DNA of 39,656 nt from Psychrobacter urativorans (GTDB lineage Bacteria; Pseudomonadota; Gammaproteobacteria; Pseudomonadales; Moraxellaceae): positions 1 to 39,656 of the forward strand of contig NZ_CAJHBR010000023.1 in NCBI RefSeq assembly GCF_904846695.1, in the 5' to 3' direction. Position 1 is the stretch's first letter. Every line of letters begins with the position of its first letter. A program made the translations under genes and the position numbers. Below are positions 31,965 to 39,389 of this stretch, in pieces. Below the pieces are notes generated by a model. That model was not told the origin of the DNA. It was given only the letters and a program-made list of their open reading frames with translations, and searched no databases.

Positions 31965-32648
31965 TTATTTGGCTAGTCTTAGCGCCAATAGTCGATAGCT
32001 TATCAATAAAAAAACTATGGTCTGACTGCCTGCATAAAATAATAATAAAGGCAGTGCCCGACTATCAGATCCCACCATGAATACGTGAATACTGATCAAC
32101 ATATAAGCACTAAAAGTTAAAAAGTGCAGCCATCGCCATGCTGACTGACCAATATATTTCTTAAGATAAAAGCTAAAAGCGCAGATAAATAATAACCAAA
32201 AGCCTAATTGACCTAAGGCAACACCAACACGGTCTGTCTGAAAACCTAAGGGCGCTAAAACCTGCCATAAGTTAACATTTAGGTAGCTATCTGCTAACAA
32301 GATACCGGCATGGAAGGCGGCGAAGCCCACTGCAATCAAGCTTAGATATTGATGCAAGGCAAATACTCGTGCGGCATTAAGATGCTTACCTAGACGGGTG
32401 CTCAATAATAAACCGAACACCATTGCTAGCCAAAATAGGCTATAGCCAATAACCCCGCTGGCCCGTGACAAGTACCAAAAGTTCTTATCAGTGGCTAGCA
32501 GTAGTTGAGAAATCGTCTCACCCCATGTCAAAAGCGCATAGCCACCCCCTAAAATACTAAGGGTCAAAATTAATACAACCGATAAAACCTTAGCGACTTT
32601 TGTCAGTCTGGAATGGCTATGATTGTCAATCAGGGTATTAGTTTGCAT
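31965..32648 (-). CDS. Ferric-reductase-like transmembrane haem protein
   Basis: 227-residue inner-membrane protein with about six helices and no flavin or NAD domain, matching the ferric reductase-like/YedZ-type haem b domain. Candidate haem ligands are in FALHQYLS, AAFHAGIL, WRWLHFLTF and SIHVFMVGSDS. YedZ-like proteins pass electrons through the membrane, often with a flavin- or Mo-protein partner. The start ATG has AGGAG 8 nt upstream. It is the last gene of a run that starts with the His-rich PepSY protein and includes ApbE, so a flavinylated partner is expected. Confidence 0.83.
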   Translation of the reverse strand: MQTNTLIDNHSHSRLTKVAKVLSVVLILTLSILGGGYALLTWGETISQLLLATDKNFWYLSRASGVIGYSLFWLAMVFGLLLSTRLGKHLNAARVFALHQYLSLIAVGFAAFHAGILLADSYLNVNLWQVLAPLGFQTDRVGVALGQLGFWLLFICAFSFYLKKYIGQSAWRWLHFLTFSAYMLISIHVFMVGSDSRALPLLLFYAGSQTIVFLLISYRLLALRLAK

Positions 32649-32700
32649 GATGGTGCTCCTATAAAGGGCTGTCTATCCAAGGTGGTTATCTACTACTTAT

Positions 32701-32742
32701 CGGTGTTTTAAAATCGGTCTTTTAAAATCGGTCTTTTAAAAT
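32701..32742. repeat. 14-bp tandem repeat, three copies
   Basis: Units at 32701-32714, 32715-32728 and 32729-32742 of the form CGGTCTTTTAAAAT (the first copy differs at one base), between apbE and the haem-protein gene. Confidence 0.9.
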
Positions 32743-32802
32743 AGTTGTCGGTTGCCTTAACTGGTTTGCAACTTATCTAGCTTTTATCTTGGCCCGCATG
32801 AA

Positions 32803-33978
32803 TTAGCTCGCTATTAAATTTGGCTGCACCAACTTTGGCAAAATAGCAGCAGAGGCAATAGCCTGATTATCTGTAGTGATTAAGAGGGCTGCAATATGGT
32901 GCTGCTTAAGCCATGCCATCGCCTGTTTGACACCAAGCAGCACGCAGTATTTGGCATATACTTCGGCCGTCAGGGTATCAGTAGCGACTACGGTTGCGGT
33001 TAATACATCACTAACTACGGGAGCGTTTTTGTCAGGATCAATTAAATGATGTTGCCACTGGTCGCCATGCCACCAGCGCCGATAGTCTTGCCCTGATGTA
33101 GCTACAGCGCCGGAGCTAATAGCAAGGATTGCCACATCTTCATCTTGCTGATTGTCAACCTGCGCAGTAGTATTAAGCTGCGCTTTAGCAACCGCAATCC
33201 CCCAAACAATCGGTTTGTTAATATCTTGGTCGTCCACTACGCCGATAGCTATGTCACCGCCCATATCAACTAAGCAGGGCATAGGGTAGTCATGACTTTT
33301 ACTAATTTGCTCGGCCAATTGCATAGCACACCAGCCTTTGACATAACCATTTAAATCTAGGCCCATTCCTGTAGGAAGATATACTTGATGCTCACCATTA
33401 GCTAATAGGCGCAGTTGGATGCGTTCGATGTACTGATGGCTACTGTTGTCATCAGTGTTGCTACTGTGCTTGCTACTATTTCTTCTATACTCATTGCTAC
33501 TGCTAGTAAGGCGCGGGCGTTGTAAGCATTGGCTGGAATCTGTAGCAAGCCAAATAGTGCTAGCTTGTTTGGCTACTAGAGGTGGTTTGGGTAGAGTTTC
33601 GAATGACTGCTTATAGCCAGCTGCGCAAATAGAGTTAAGTAGAGTAGGGGTTACTAAACCTTGAGTCTTAGCAACGAAATAAATAGCACTTTGTAATACT
33701 GCAAACAGCTCGGCACTGACGGTAGTCCATTGATCAGTATTATTATTAAGCCTCATCAGTGCGCTGGTCTCATCAAAGCGGCTAAAAGTATGTTCCCAAT
33801 CAATCAATTGCTGTTGCACCTCGCTGGCTAATAAGGCAACTTGCTGATCTATGAGCGCTTGCGAATACCGTGCACGCAGTCTAGTAATATTCAGGCTGAT
33901 CTGAATATGGCAACCCATAGCTAGCAGGGTAAAAGTCACTAGTTGCGGTATACTGGCTTTAGGTAGGGAATTTTTCAT
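32803..33978 (-). CDS. apbE: ApbE-family FAD:protein FMN transferase
   Basis: Transfers FMN from FAD to Ser/Thr of acceptor flavoproteins. Family landmarks are AMGCHIQISL at the start (usual MGT..I), FSRFDETSALMRLN, DLNGYVKGWCAMQLAEQ (usual DLGGIAKG), CLVDMGGDIAIG, SSGAVATSGQDYRRW and HHLIDPDKNAPV (usual DPRTG). A GTG at 34029 is in frame, but the ATG at 33976-33978 (391 residues) has GGAG 7 nt upstream. With this start the conserved domain begins almost at once, leaving no room for the Sec or lipoprotein signal that most ApbE proteins have. A Ser/Asn/His-rich loop of about 30 residues is inserted in the middle. Replacements at the family motifs and the missing signal make its exact activity uncertain. 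Confidence 0.8.
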   Translation of the reverse strand: MKNSLPKASIPQLVTFTLLAMGCHIQISLNITRLRARYSQALIDQQVALLASEVQQQLIDWEHTFSRFDETSALMRLNNNTDQWTTVSAELFAVLQSAIYFVAKTQGLVTPTLLNSICAAGYKQSFETLPKPPLVAKQASTIWLATDSSQCLQRPRLTSSSNEYRRNSSKHSSNTDDNSSHQYIERIQLRLLANGEHQVYLPTGMGLDLNGYVKGWCAMQLAEQISKSHDYPMPCLVDMGGDIAIGVVDDQDINKPIVWGIAVAKAQLNTTAQVDNQQDEDVAILAISSGAVATSGQDYRRWWHGDQWQHHLIDPDKNAPVVSDVLTATVVATDTLTAEVYAKYCVLLGVKQAMAWLKQHHIAALLITTDNQAIASAAILPKLVQPNLIAS

Positions 33979-34075
33979 ATCAAAGCTCCAGTGGTTAGCA
34001 GCGCCACGGTTCGAGATTATAGTGGTCACTGCAAGCTTAACTTGACTAGCCCAGCCCAGAACAGTCTATAAGCTT

Positions 34076-34411
34076 TTATCGAGAAGAGCGCGTGCGGGCA
34101 ACGACCGTTACAGCTTCAACTGCTTGAACTTCATTGACTTGTCGTAGCTGGCTAATATCAACGATCGGCATCGGCTCAGCCACCGTCTCATTAGCAGCAA
34201 TAACAGAAGTACTCAACATGGCGGTATCTACTGATTGGTTATCTGTCTCTTGGTTCAACAGTAATAGCCACCCTGCCATAGTACCGACCATTGATAGAAT
34301 CATAATGCTGCTTTTAAGCGCTACAAAAGGGTCGGCTTTTTTAGCTGTTTTGGCTACCTTATTGACAGGCTTGCTAACAGTTTTAGGCGAATGTGAGTTG
34401 CTATTAGTCAT
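34076..34411 (-). CDS. Small single-pass membrane protein of the ApbE/PepSY operon
   Basis: About 111 residues from the ATG at 34409-34411, which overlaps the PepSY stop (ATGACTAA) and has GGGG 9 nt upstream; earlier in-frame ATGs reach 34429. A Lys-rich cytoplasmic head is followed by one helix (IMILSMVGTMAGWLLLL) and a tail of about 60 residues, Glu/Val-rich and ending in VVARTRSSR. I recognise no family. It is translationally coupled to the His-rich PepSY gene and lies 97 bp before apbE, so it probably works with them, perhaps as a scaffold or as the flavin acceptor (Ser/Thr near the C-terminus). That is a guess, because no known FMN-attachment motif is visible. Confidence 0.65.
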   Translation of the reverse strand: MTNSNSHSPKTVSKPVNKVAKTAKKADPFVALKSSIMILSMVGTMAGWLLLLNQETDNQSVDTAMLSTSVIAANETVAEPMPIVDISQLRQVNEVQAVEAVTVVARTRSSR

Positions 34412-35024
34412 CGTAGTCATCCCCATCATGTGGCTTATAGTTAGTGGCGATTAAGCGCTCATTGTCGTTATAGTCTTTATCATCGTGCTGGCGCTTACTG
34501 TGCTTATTGCTTTTGTGCTTATTGTCATGGTGGTCATTTTCATAGTCGCCATCTTTATAATCGGCATTTTTATAGCCATCGTCATCCACGCCCTCAACGC
34601 CATAGCTATCGGCAGCGACCGGATTAAGGACAGTACCTAGATTGGCATCAATGTAACTAGTGCCACTATCTAAGCGCACTTCGTAGGCCACCATCCCGTT
34701 ATAATTTATAAGCTCAGGCGTCGCTTGCAATAGCGAACTAGGCGAATTTTTTTTAGCCAAAGCTGTTGCTTGCGCAGGGTTAAGGGCCGCAAGGGATGAT
34801 TGCGTAGTCAATAAGGATGGTGATAGAGAGTTTAGGGCTGTTTTAGCAGCTACTGCATCAGAGGAAGTAGCATCACCCTTAGTATTTTGAGTGACGAGAT
34901 TGGCTATTGATGAGCTGTTGTCAGGTTCAGTCGACTGTACAGCCAAGCCGATAACACCGCCGAAGAATACTAACGAAGTAGCAGCGACAGTTAGTAATAA
35001 GGGTCTTAAGAGAGGTAAGGTCAT
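34404..35024 (-). CDS. PepSY-like protein with His/Asp-rich metal-binding tail
   Basis: 206-residue envelope protein. It has an N-terminal signal or anchor helix (about residues 3-28), an Ala/Ser-rich linker, and one PepSY-like segment (ALAKKNSPSSLLQATPELINYNGMVAYEVRL..YIDANLGTVL, about 88-137). From about residue 147 to the end comes a tail made almost only of Asp, Lys, His, Asn, Tyr and Glu, with six His. Such a tail suggests binding of divalent metal ions. GGAG lies 8 nt before the ATG. It is the first gene of the run PepSY-TM-apbE-haem protein and has a PmrA/QseB-like box 55 bp upstream. The PepSY assignment is moderate; the metal role is inferred from composition. Confidence 0.75.
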   Translation of the reverse strand: MTLPLLRPLLLTVAATSLVFFGGVIGLAVQSTEPDNSSSIANLVTQNTKGDATSSDAVAAKTALNSLSPSLLTTQSSLAALNPAQATALAKKNSPSSLLQATPELINYNGMVAYEVRLDSGTSYIDANLGTVLNPVAADSYGVEGVDDDGYKNADYKDGDYENDHHDNKHKSNKHSKRQHDDKDYNDNERLIATNYKPHDGDDYDD

Positions 35025-35078
35025 AGCTTGTACTCCATAGCATGTTATTAGGGAATACGAGTAGCATACGCTGTGAAT

Positions 35079-35095
35079 ATTAACTCAATCTTAAG
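35079..35095 (-). promoter_or_regulatory. PmrA/QseB-like response-regulator box
   Basis: On the minus strand CTTAAG-ATTGA-GTTAAT, a hexamer-N5-hexamer direct repeat, 55 bp before the PepSY/ApbE operon. A TATGCT-like -10 sits about 16 bp after it, so it would overlap the -35 region. Confidence 0.6.
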
Positions 35096-35105
35096 ATAAG
35101 GCGGA

Positions 35106-36647
35106 TTAGGCTTGTATCGTGCTTTTTATCTCAGGTTTAATAGTAACGATAAGGCCTGTTGCTGGTGCAGTGCGATTGGCAAAGGTTAAGCTGAGACCGT
35201 GAAGTTGCGCTATTCTACTAGCGATTGATAGCCCTAGACCGCTACCCAACTGGCTTTGACCTGCTGGACGGTAGAAGCGTTCGCTTAAGCGTGCTAATGT
35301 TTCAGGCTCTACGCCAATGCCGTTATCAATCACCTTAATGCTATCAGTATCCAACTGAAGGTCGATTAAACAGCCTTCTGGACAGTAGCGAATGGCATTA
35401 TCTAGTAGATTGCGAATTAACAGTTTGAATAAGATAGGGTTAACGACTATAGGTAATATAGCGTTAGGGTCATTACATTGGACGGTGCGCTTTAATTGAA
35501 TATGCTTTTCACGAGCCAGTCGATTGACATCGCTGAGCACAATATCGGTCAACATTAGCCAATCTGGTGTGACTAGTTGCTCGGGGGGTAGGTGCTGTTC
35601 TGGCTCTATTTTGGCTAATACTAATAGTTGCTCGACTAAATGAGTAGCGCGCTCAATACCAGCGCTGATCTTTTGCGCATGATAAAAAAGCTGATTATCT
35701 TCGGTAGTTGATAGCTGTAATAGCTGCTGTTGTAACAAGTCAGCTTGTAACTTTAAGGCGGCAAGAGGACTGCGTAGTTCATGCGAGGCATCAGCGGTAA
35801 AACGTTGTTCACGAGCCAAAGTATCGGCCACTTTTATAAATAATACGTTCAAGGCTGCTACTAAAGGTTGGATCTCTTTCGGCACATCGGCGGTGATAGG
35901 ACTATCATCTTGCGGCTGACGTTGTTGCAGATCATCACTGATTTGGCTTAACGGCTTAAAACCGCGCTTAATTAACCAAACTACCAAACTCATAAAAGCA
36001 AACAGCCCAATCAGCATGGGTAGTACTTGTACTGACATAGCGCCAACGATCATCTTTTGCCGTGAGTCGAGGTTTTGGCCCACCGCTATGATTCGATCTT
36101 TTTGCTTGTTATCACTACCATCATGCTCATTAGAACCATCATGCTTATTAGAACCGTCATGATCATTATGACCGTGATAGTCATCGTGCACATAAAATAA
36201 ACGCCAGCTCTTACTAAAAGGGTTAAGGCGCTGGTAAGCAGAGTTGTTCTCTTCTAAAAAACCACGCTGGTCTGGTAAAAAAGAGAATGCTTGACCATTT
36301 TCGTCAGCGGCTAACAAGTGGCCCTGTTTATCCCAAATAGCAAAACCCATATAGTCATCCTCAGCGTCTCCTAAATCACCTGATAACTGCTTGCTTTTTA
36401 AATTATAAATTTTGGTAATAGGGTGAGCTTTGTTTTTATTATCGCGCTCTGCATTGTCTTGTTTATCTTTATCGTCATCATCAGCAGAGACCCCTATTAA
36501 GTAACGGGCGACTTGTGTAATTTGGGTATCATTCATCTCATTGATTTCATGCCACAACTGCCACGCAATAAAGCTTGAGGTTAGCAGCCATAATAAAGGC
36601 AGACCAATGAGTAAGGAGGTTAATAGCCGTCGCTGGATACTTTTCAT
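35106..36647 (-). CDS. Sensor histidine kinase 2 with His-rich periplasmic domain
   Basis: 513-residue kinase. Helices at about residues 8-31 and 207-226 bound a periplasmic sensor. That sensor contains an acidic run (ADDDDKDKQD, 55-64) and a striking His/Asp-rich stretch at residues 154-176 with six His, including three HDGSN-type repeats encoded by an 18-bp tandem repeat. The kinase core is complete: H-box His289 (DASHELRSPLAAL), N-box (LIRNLLDNAIRYCPE), G1 (DNGIGVE), G2 (GSGLGLSIA). It is a QseC/PmrB-type kinase and most likely senses a divalent or transition metal through the His cluster. It follows regulator 2 with a 72-bp gap; the ribosome site is weak. Confidence 0.88.
   Translation of the reverse strand: MKSIQRRLLTSLLIGLPLLWLLTSSFIAWQLWHEINEMNDTQITQVARYLIGVSADDDDKDKQDNAERDNKNKAHPITKIYNLKSKQLSGDLGDAEDDYMGFAIWDKQGHLLAADENGQAFSFLPDQRGFLEENNSAYQRLNPFSKSWRLFYVHDDYHGHNDHDGSNKHDGSNEHDGSDNKQKDRIIAVGQNLDSRQKMIVGAMSVQVLPMLIGLFAFMSLVVWLIKRGFKPLSQISDDLQQRQPQDDSPITADVPKEIQPLVAALNVLFIKVADTLAREQRFTADASHELRSPLAALKLQADLLQQQLLQLSTTEDNQLFYHAQKISAGIERATHLVEQLLVLAKIEPEQHLPPEQLVTPDWLMLTDIVLSDVNRLAREKHIQLKRTVQCNDPNAILPIVVNPILFKLLIRNLLDNAIRYCPEGCLIDLQLDTDSIKVIDNGIGVEPETLARLSERFYRPAGQSQLGSGLGLSIASRIAQLHGLSLTFANRTAPATGLIVTIKPEIKSTIQA
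36117..36170 (-). repeat. 18-bp coding tandem repeat in kinase 2
   Basis: Three 18-bp units (36117-36134, 36135-36152, 36153-36170) encode the repeated His-Asp-Gly-Ser-Asn-(Lys/Glu) hexapeptide in the sensor domain. In-frame copy change would alter the number of metal-binding His/Asp pairs. Confidence 0.85.
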
Positions 36648-36719
36648 AGACTCACATCATAAAATGGCAAGTAGGAATAAAGATAAAAATAATTAGGCCA
36701 GATTTGCCTACTCTAAGGA

Positions 36720-37394
36720 TTAGACTTGGCTATAGGCTGGATTAAGATAGTAGCCAATACCGCGTTTGGTGAGGATAAAGTCGTTGCCGAGCTTTTTGCG
36801 TAAATGATGAATATGGACTTCAATAGCATTGCTCTCAATGTCTTGTTGCCAGCCATAGAGTTTGTCCTCGAAGCTGGCTCGACTATGAATCTGTTTAGGA
36901 TGCGTCAGCATTTGCTCTAATATCGCCACCTCTTTGATCGTTAGTTCTAGCGCTTGACCTTGATAAGTCAGTTGTTGGCTGTGTGGCTGATAAACGAGTT
37001 CACCGTAGTGAATCTCAGGCTGACTACGTCCTTGACTTCGACGCATCAATGCTTGCAGGCGGGCGACTACTTCATCTAAGGCAAAAGGTTTGACTAAATA
37101 ATCATCAGCGCCAGCATTTAATCCAGCCACTCGATTAGCAATGGCATCGCGAGCAGTAATGATCAATACTGGGGTGTCTAGCTGTTTAGCTCGCCAGTGC
37201 TGTAGTACGGTCATCCCATCACCCTTTGGCAAAGTCAAGTCAAGCAACACAGCGTCAAACATGCCATCTTGCAGTGCCATTTCACCTTGCTTGGCATCAC
37301 TGAACCAATCGACCATCATGCCATGGCTCTTTAGCCCAGCAATTATACCTTCCGCAATAGTGCTATCGTCTTCGATTAGTAATATGCGTGCCAT
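36720..37394 (-). CDS. OmpR-family response regulator 2 (QseB/PmrA-like)
   Basis: 224-residue regulator. Receiver with Glu8-Asp9-Asp10, phospho-acceptor Asp52 (LLDLTLPKGDG), VLIITARD and ADDYLVKPFALDE; winged-helix domain with LTIKEVAILEQML and IESNAIEVHIHHLRKKLG. Strong ribosome site (GGAGG, 6 nt from ATG). It starts 20 bp after the cytochrome b561 gene, so cytochrome, regulator 2 and kinase 2 form one operon, and a box resembling its own target site lies before the cytochrome gene. Paralogue of regulator 1. Confidence 0.92.
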   Translation of the reverse strand: MARILLIEDDSTIAEGIIAGLKSHGMMVDWFSDAKQGEMALQDGMFDAVLLDLTLPKGDGMTVLQHWRAKQLDTPVLIITARDAIANRVAGLNAGADDYLVKPFALDEVVARLQALMRRSQGRSQPEIHYGELVYQPHSQQLTYQGQALELTIKEVAILEQMLTHPKQIHSRASFEDKLYGWQQDIESNAIEVHIHHLRKKLGNDFILTKRGIGYYLNPAYSQV

Positions 37395-37413
37395 CTATTC
37401 CTCCATCACAGGT

Positions 37414-38022
37414 TTACTCTACAGTAGAGCGCTGGTCTTTTACTTGCTTATTACCAGTTATCATTGATTTAATAAGGTTCTGCCGTTGCCAATAACTCAT
37501 AACAATAGCGGATATAATATGTAATGGAATAAGCAAATATAAGCTATTAGCGAGTAGTTCGTGAACTTCCTCCAATAAATCCTTATTGCCTAAAATTTCC
37601 GATTCCATTAAATAGCCACTGATGCCTAAGCCTATAATGACGGCCCATAACGCTAGCACCATAATAGCAGCTAATGGATTGTGACCTAGATGCTGCTCAT
37701 CGTTACGGCGTTGCCTTAGATCAGCTAAGTGATTTTTGATGCGTACAGGCGTAGGGAAAAAATCAGTAAAACGGGCATAACGTGTGCCGACCAAGCCCCA
37801 AAGTAAACGGATAACCACTAAGGCTACGACCGTATAACCGACATATTGATGCAGGTCGCTACCGTCTTCGGTGAACAGTAGATTAGCCATGATACCAGCA
37901 GCTACTGTCCAATGGGTAACTCTTACTAAGATATCCCAAACTCGTACTTGCTTAGTTATAGGAGCGTTAGATAAGGGTATAGCAGTAGGCTCAAGCGCAT
38001 TATTTTCATTATTTGTGCTCAT
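37414..38022 (-). CDS. Bacterial cytochrome b561-type membrane protein
   Basis: 202-residue inner-membrane dihaem b cytochrome of the b561/Ni-hydrogenase type with four helices. Ligand-type His are visible in RVTHWTVAAG, DLHQYVGYTV, EEVHELLANS and LIPLHIISAIVMSYWQR. It accepts electrons from quinol or a soluble donor and can pass them to periplasmic partners. The ATG at 38020-38022 (MSTNNENN) is preferred to an in-frame ATG at 38037 because it has GAGAG/GAGTG upstream. First gene of the operon with regulator 2 and kinase 2, behind a PmrA/QseB-like box. Likely works with the PepSY, ApbE and haem proteins in envelope electron transfer (inference). Confidence 0.87.
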   Translation of the reverse strand: MSTNNENNALEPTAIPLSNAPITKQVRVWDILVRVTHWTVAAGIMANLLFTEDGSDLHQYVGYTVVALVVIRLLWGLVGTRYARFTDFFPTPVRIKNHLADLRQRRNDEQHLGHNPLAAIMVLALWAVIIGLGISGYLMESEILGNKDLLEEVHELLANSLYLLIPLHIISAIVMSYWQRQNLIKSMITGNKQVKDQRSTVE

Positions 38023-38072
38023 GATCGTCACTCTCATAATAGTTTGTGTGATAACTATTACAACAAACCAAC

Positions 38073-38089
38073 CTTAAGCTCAGCTTAGG
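38073..38089 (-). promoter_or_regulatory. PmrA/QseB-like box before cytochrome b561 operon
   Basis: CTTAAG-CTCAG-CTTAGG on the plus strand (CCTAAG-CTGAG-CTTAAG on the coding strand): two hexamers with an N5 gap, the spacing of PmrA/QseB sites. A TAATAG -10-like hexamer follows 12 bp later. Suggests autoregulation of cytochrome, regulator 2 and kinase 2. Confidence 0.65.
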
Positions 38090-38315
38090 GAGCAAAAATA
38101 TTTTTATGACTAGCCATTGAATTAAATCCCCAATGGGCCAGCAGTATCAGATAGTGTGGTATTAAAGGCCATGAGATTAGAAGACAATTATGGCTATTTT
38201 AAACTCAATAACAATCAATCATTACTCATTTTGCAAAGTATTGATTTTAGAAATATCTAGTTTTAAAGGCGGCGTTAGGCTACAGGTTATTTTTAAAATC
38301 TAAATACCCCATCAA

Positions 38316-38366
38316 TAAAAAAAGCAGTAGCCCATACCATCATAATTAAGGTGTCGGCTACTGCTT
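38316..38366 (-). terminator. Rho-independent terminator of PepSY gene 2
   Basis: 11-bp stem AAGCAGTAGCC/GGCTACTGCTT (38322-38332 with 38356-38366), followed on the minus strand by seven T. It lies about 120 bp beyond the PepSY stop, giving a long 3' untranslated tail. Confidence 0.85.
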
Positions 38367-38487
38367 GATGTCAATCTAAGCTTTAAAGTGCGATTACAAC
38401 TATCATTTTGATGGCCCAATGATCTAATTGATAATGCTCATTAGCACTGAAAATTTATGAATATTGTAGATGCGATTTGATCCTTTT

Positions 38488-39096
38488 TTAATCATCGTCT
38501 TCTACATCGACTTGACTGCTCAATACTTTACCCGTATTAGCGTCTATGCTCACCTTATAAATCTGATTGCCTTTGACCACTTCGAGATCATAAAGAGCCT
38601 GATTTTTTTCTAGCTCGAACTCAGCTGCTATTACTTTACCATTTAGACTCTGTGCTGCGGTTTGCATGGCACTCGTGAGCGTTACTTTGGCTTGTTTCAT
38701 GGCGTTATACTCAGCCATATCCTTTTTATCTAGAGTTTCTTGCTTAGTCTTTAAAACTTTGCCAGTATTGGCATCGATTTTTACTTCATAAGCTGTACCG
38801 TTGGCTACCAACTCGACTTCATACTCTCCTGTTACCGCCCCATTCTTATTGGCATGGTCATCGTCATAATCAAACTGAGCTTTGACCACATCGCCTTTAG
38901 TATTTTGTTTGGCAATTGCCATAGCTTGCGTTAGGCTAACTTTACTCTGCATGGCGCTGACAGCTTCGCTTGAACTAGCCATTGAGTTGGTTACGGCTTT
39001 AGTATTGACCATCGGCGCAGCGATAGCAGCTGCTCCTACACCTGCAATACTAAGGGCGACAATCACTGATTTGGTTAACATAGATAAGTTTTTCAT
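38488..39096 (-). CDS. Secreted tandem-PepSY protein 2
   Basis: 202-residue periplasmic or secreted protein, paralogue of the one at 30464-31030. The ATG at 39094-39096 (MKNLSMLTKS) is chosen over an in-frame start at 39132 because it aligns with the paralogue's start and has AAGGA 8 nt upstream. It has a signal peptide to about residue 27 (AGVGAAAIAAPM), then two PepSY domains: SLTQAMAIAKQNTKGDVVKAQFDYDDDHANKNG..YEVKIDANTGKVLKTKQE, and TLTSAMQTAAQSLNGKVIAAEFE..YKVSIDANTGKVLSSQVD. It differs from the paralogue by an Asp/His-rich insertion in domain 1 and an acidic end (EDDD). Monocistronic with its own promoter and terminator; it probably belongs to the same regulon. Confidence 0.88.
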   Translation of the reverse strand: MKNLSMLTKSVIVALSIAGVGAAAIAAPMVNTKAVTNSMASSSEAVSAMQSKVSLTQAMAIAKQNTKGDVVKAQFDYDDDHANKNGAVTGEYEVELVANGTAYEVKIDANTGKVLKTKQETLDKKDMAEYNAMKQAKVTLTSAMQTAAQSLNGKVIAAEFELEKNQALYDLEVVKGNQIYKVSIDANTGKVLSSQVDVEDDD

Positions 39097-39168
39097 AAGG
39101 TTATTCCTTGGTATTAAGTCAATTTCTGACATTGTGTTTATTGGTTTTGTCAGCTACCTGGTTGGTAT

Positions 39169-39230
39169 GACTCTATAATACGAAATAAGACATAGCAGAA
39201 GCTTAGCGCAGACTAAGGGTTTAGTTAGCT
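39169..39230 (-). promoter_or_regulatory. Shared 44-bp promoter element and -10 box of PepSY gene 2
   Basis: 39187-39230 matches 31146-31189 in about 40 of 44 positions. The coding strand has CTTAGT-CTGCG-CTAAGC. A TATTAT -10-like hexamer follows near 39174-39179, in the same relative place as in the paralogue. Conservation here is higher than in the flanking DNA, which argues for a binding site. Confidence 0.75.
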
Positions 39231-39389
39231 TATACACAGCAAGCAAACCAAGTACCATCCTATCCCTAATGCAATAAATGCTTAACAGATAGCACGCCAC
39301 TCATCTTCAATGGGTTTAGACGTTTGGTCAAAAGTAGTGCTTAATAGGGGTAGGGTGTCTATCGTAATTTATAAACCTTGGATAATGTT

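Larger units (their letters stand above)
38038..38487. other. 450-bp region between cytochrome b561 and PepSY gene 2
   Basis: Holds the cytochrome-operon promoter with its response-regulator box (38073-38089) and, further right, the terminator for PepSY gene 2 (38316-38366). The stretch in between (about 38100-38300) is AT-rich, with no gene or repeat that I can support. Confidence 0.6.

Noticed and set aside
33979..34029. GTG at 34029 as the apbE start, adding 17 residues.
   Set aside because: No ribosome site for the GTG, while the ATG at 33978 has GGAG 7 nt upstream; the extra residues do not form a signal peptide.
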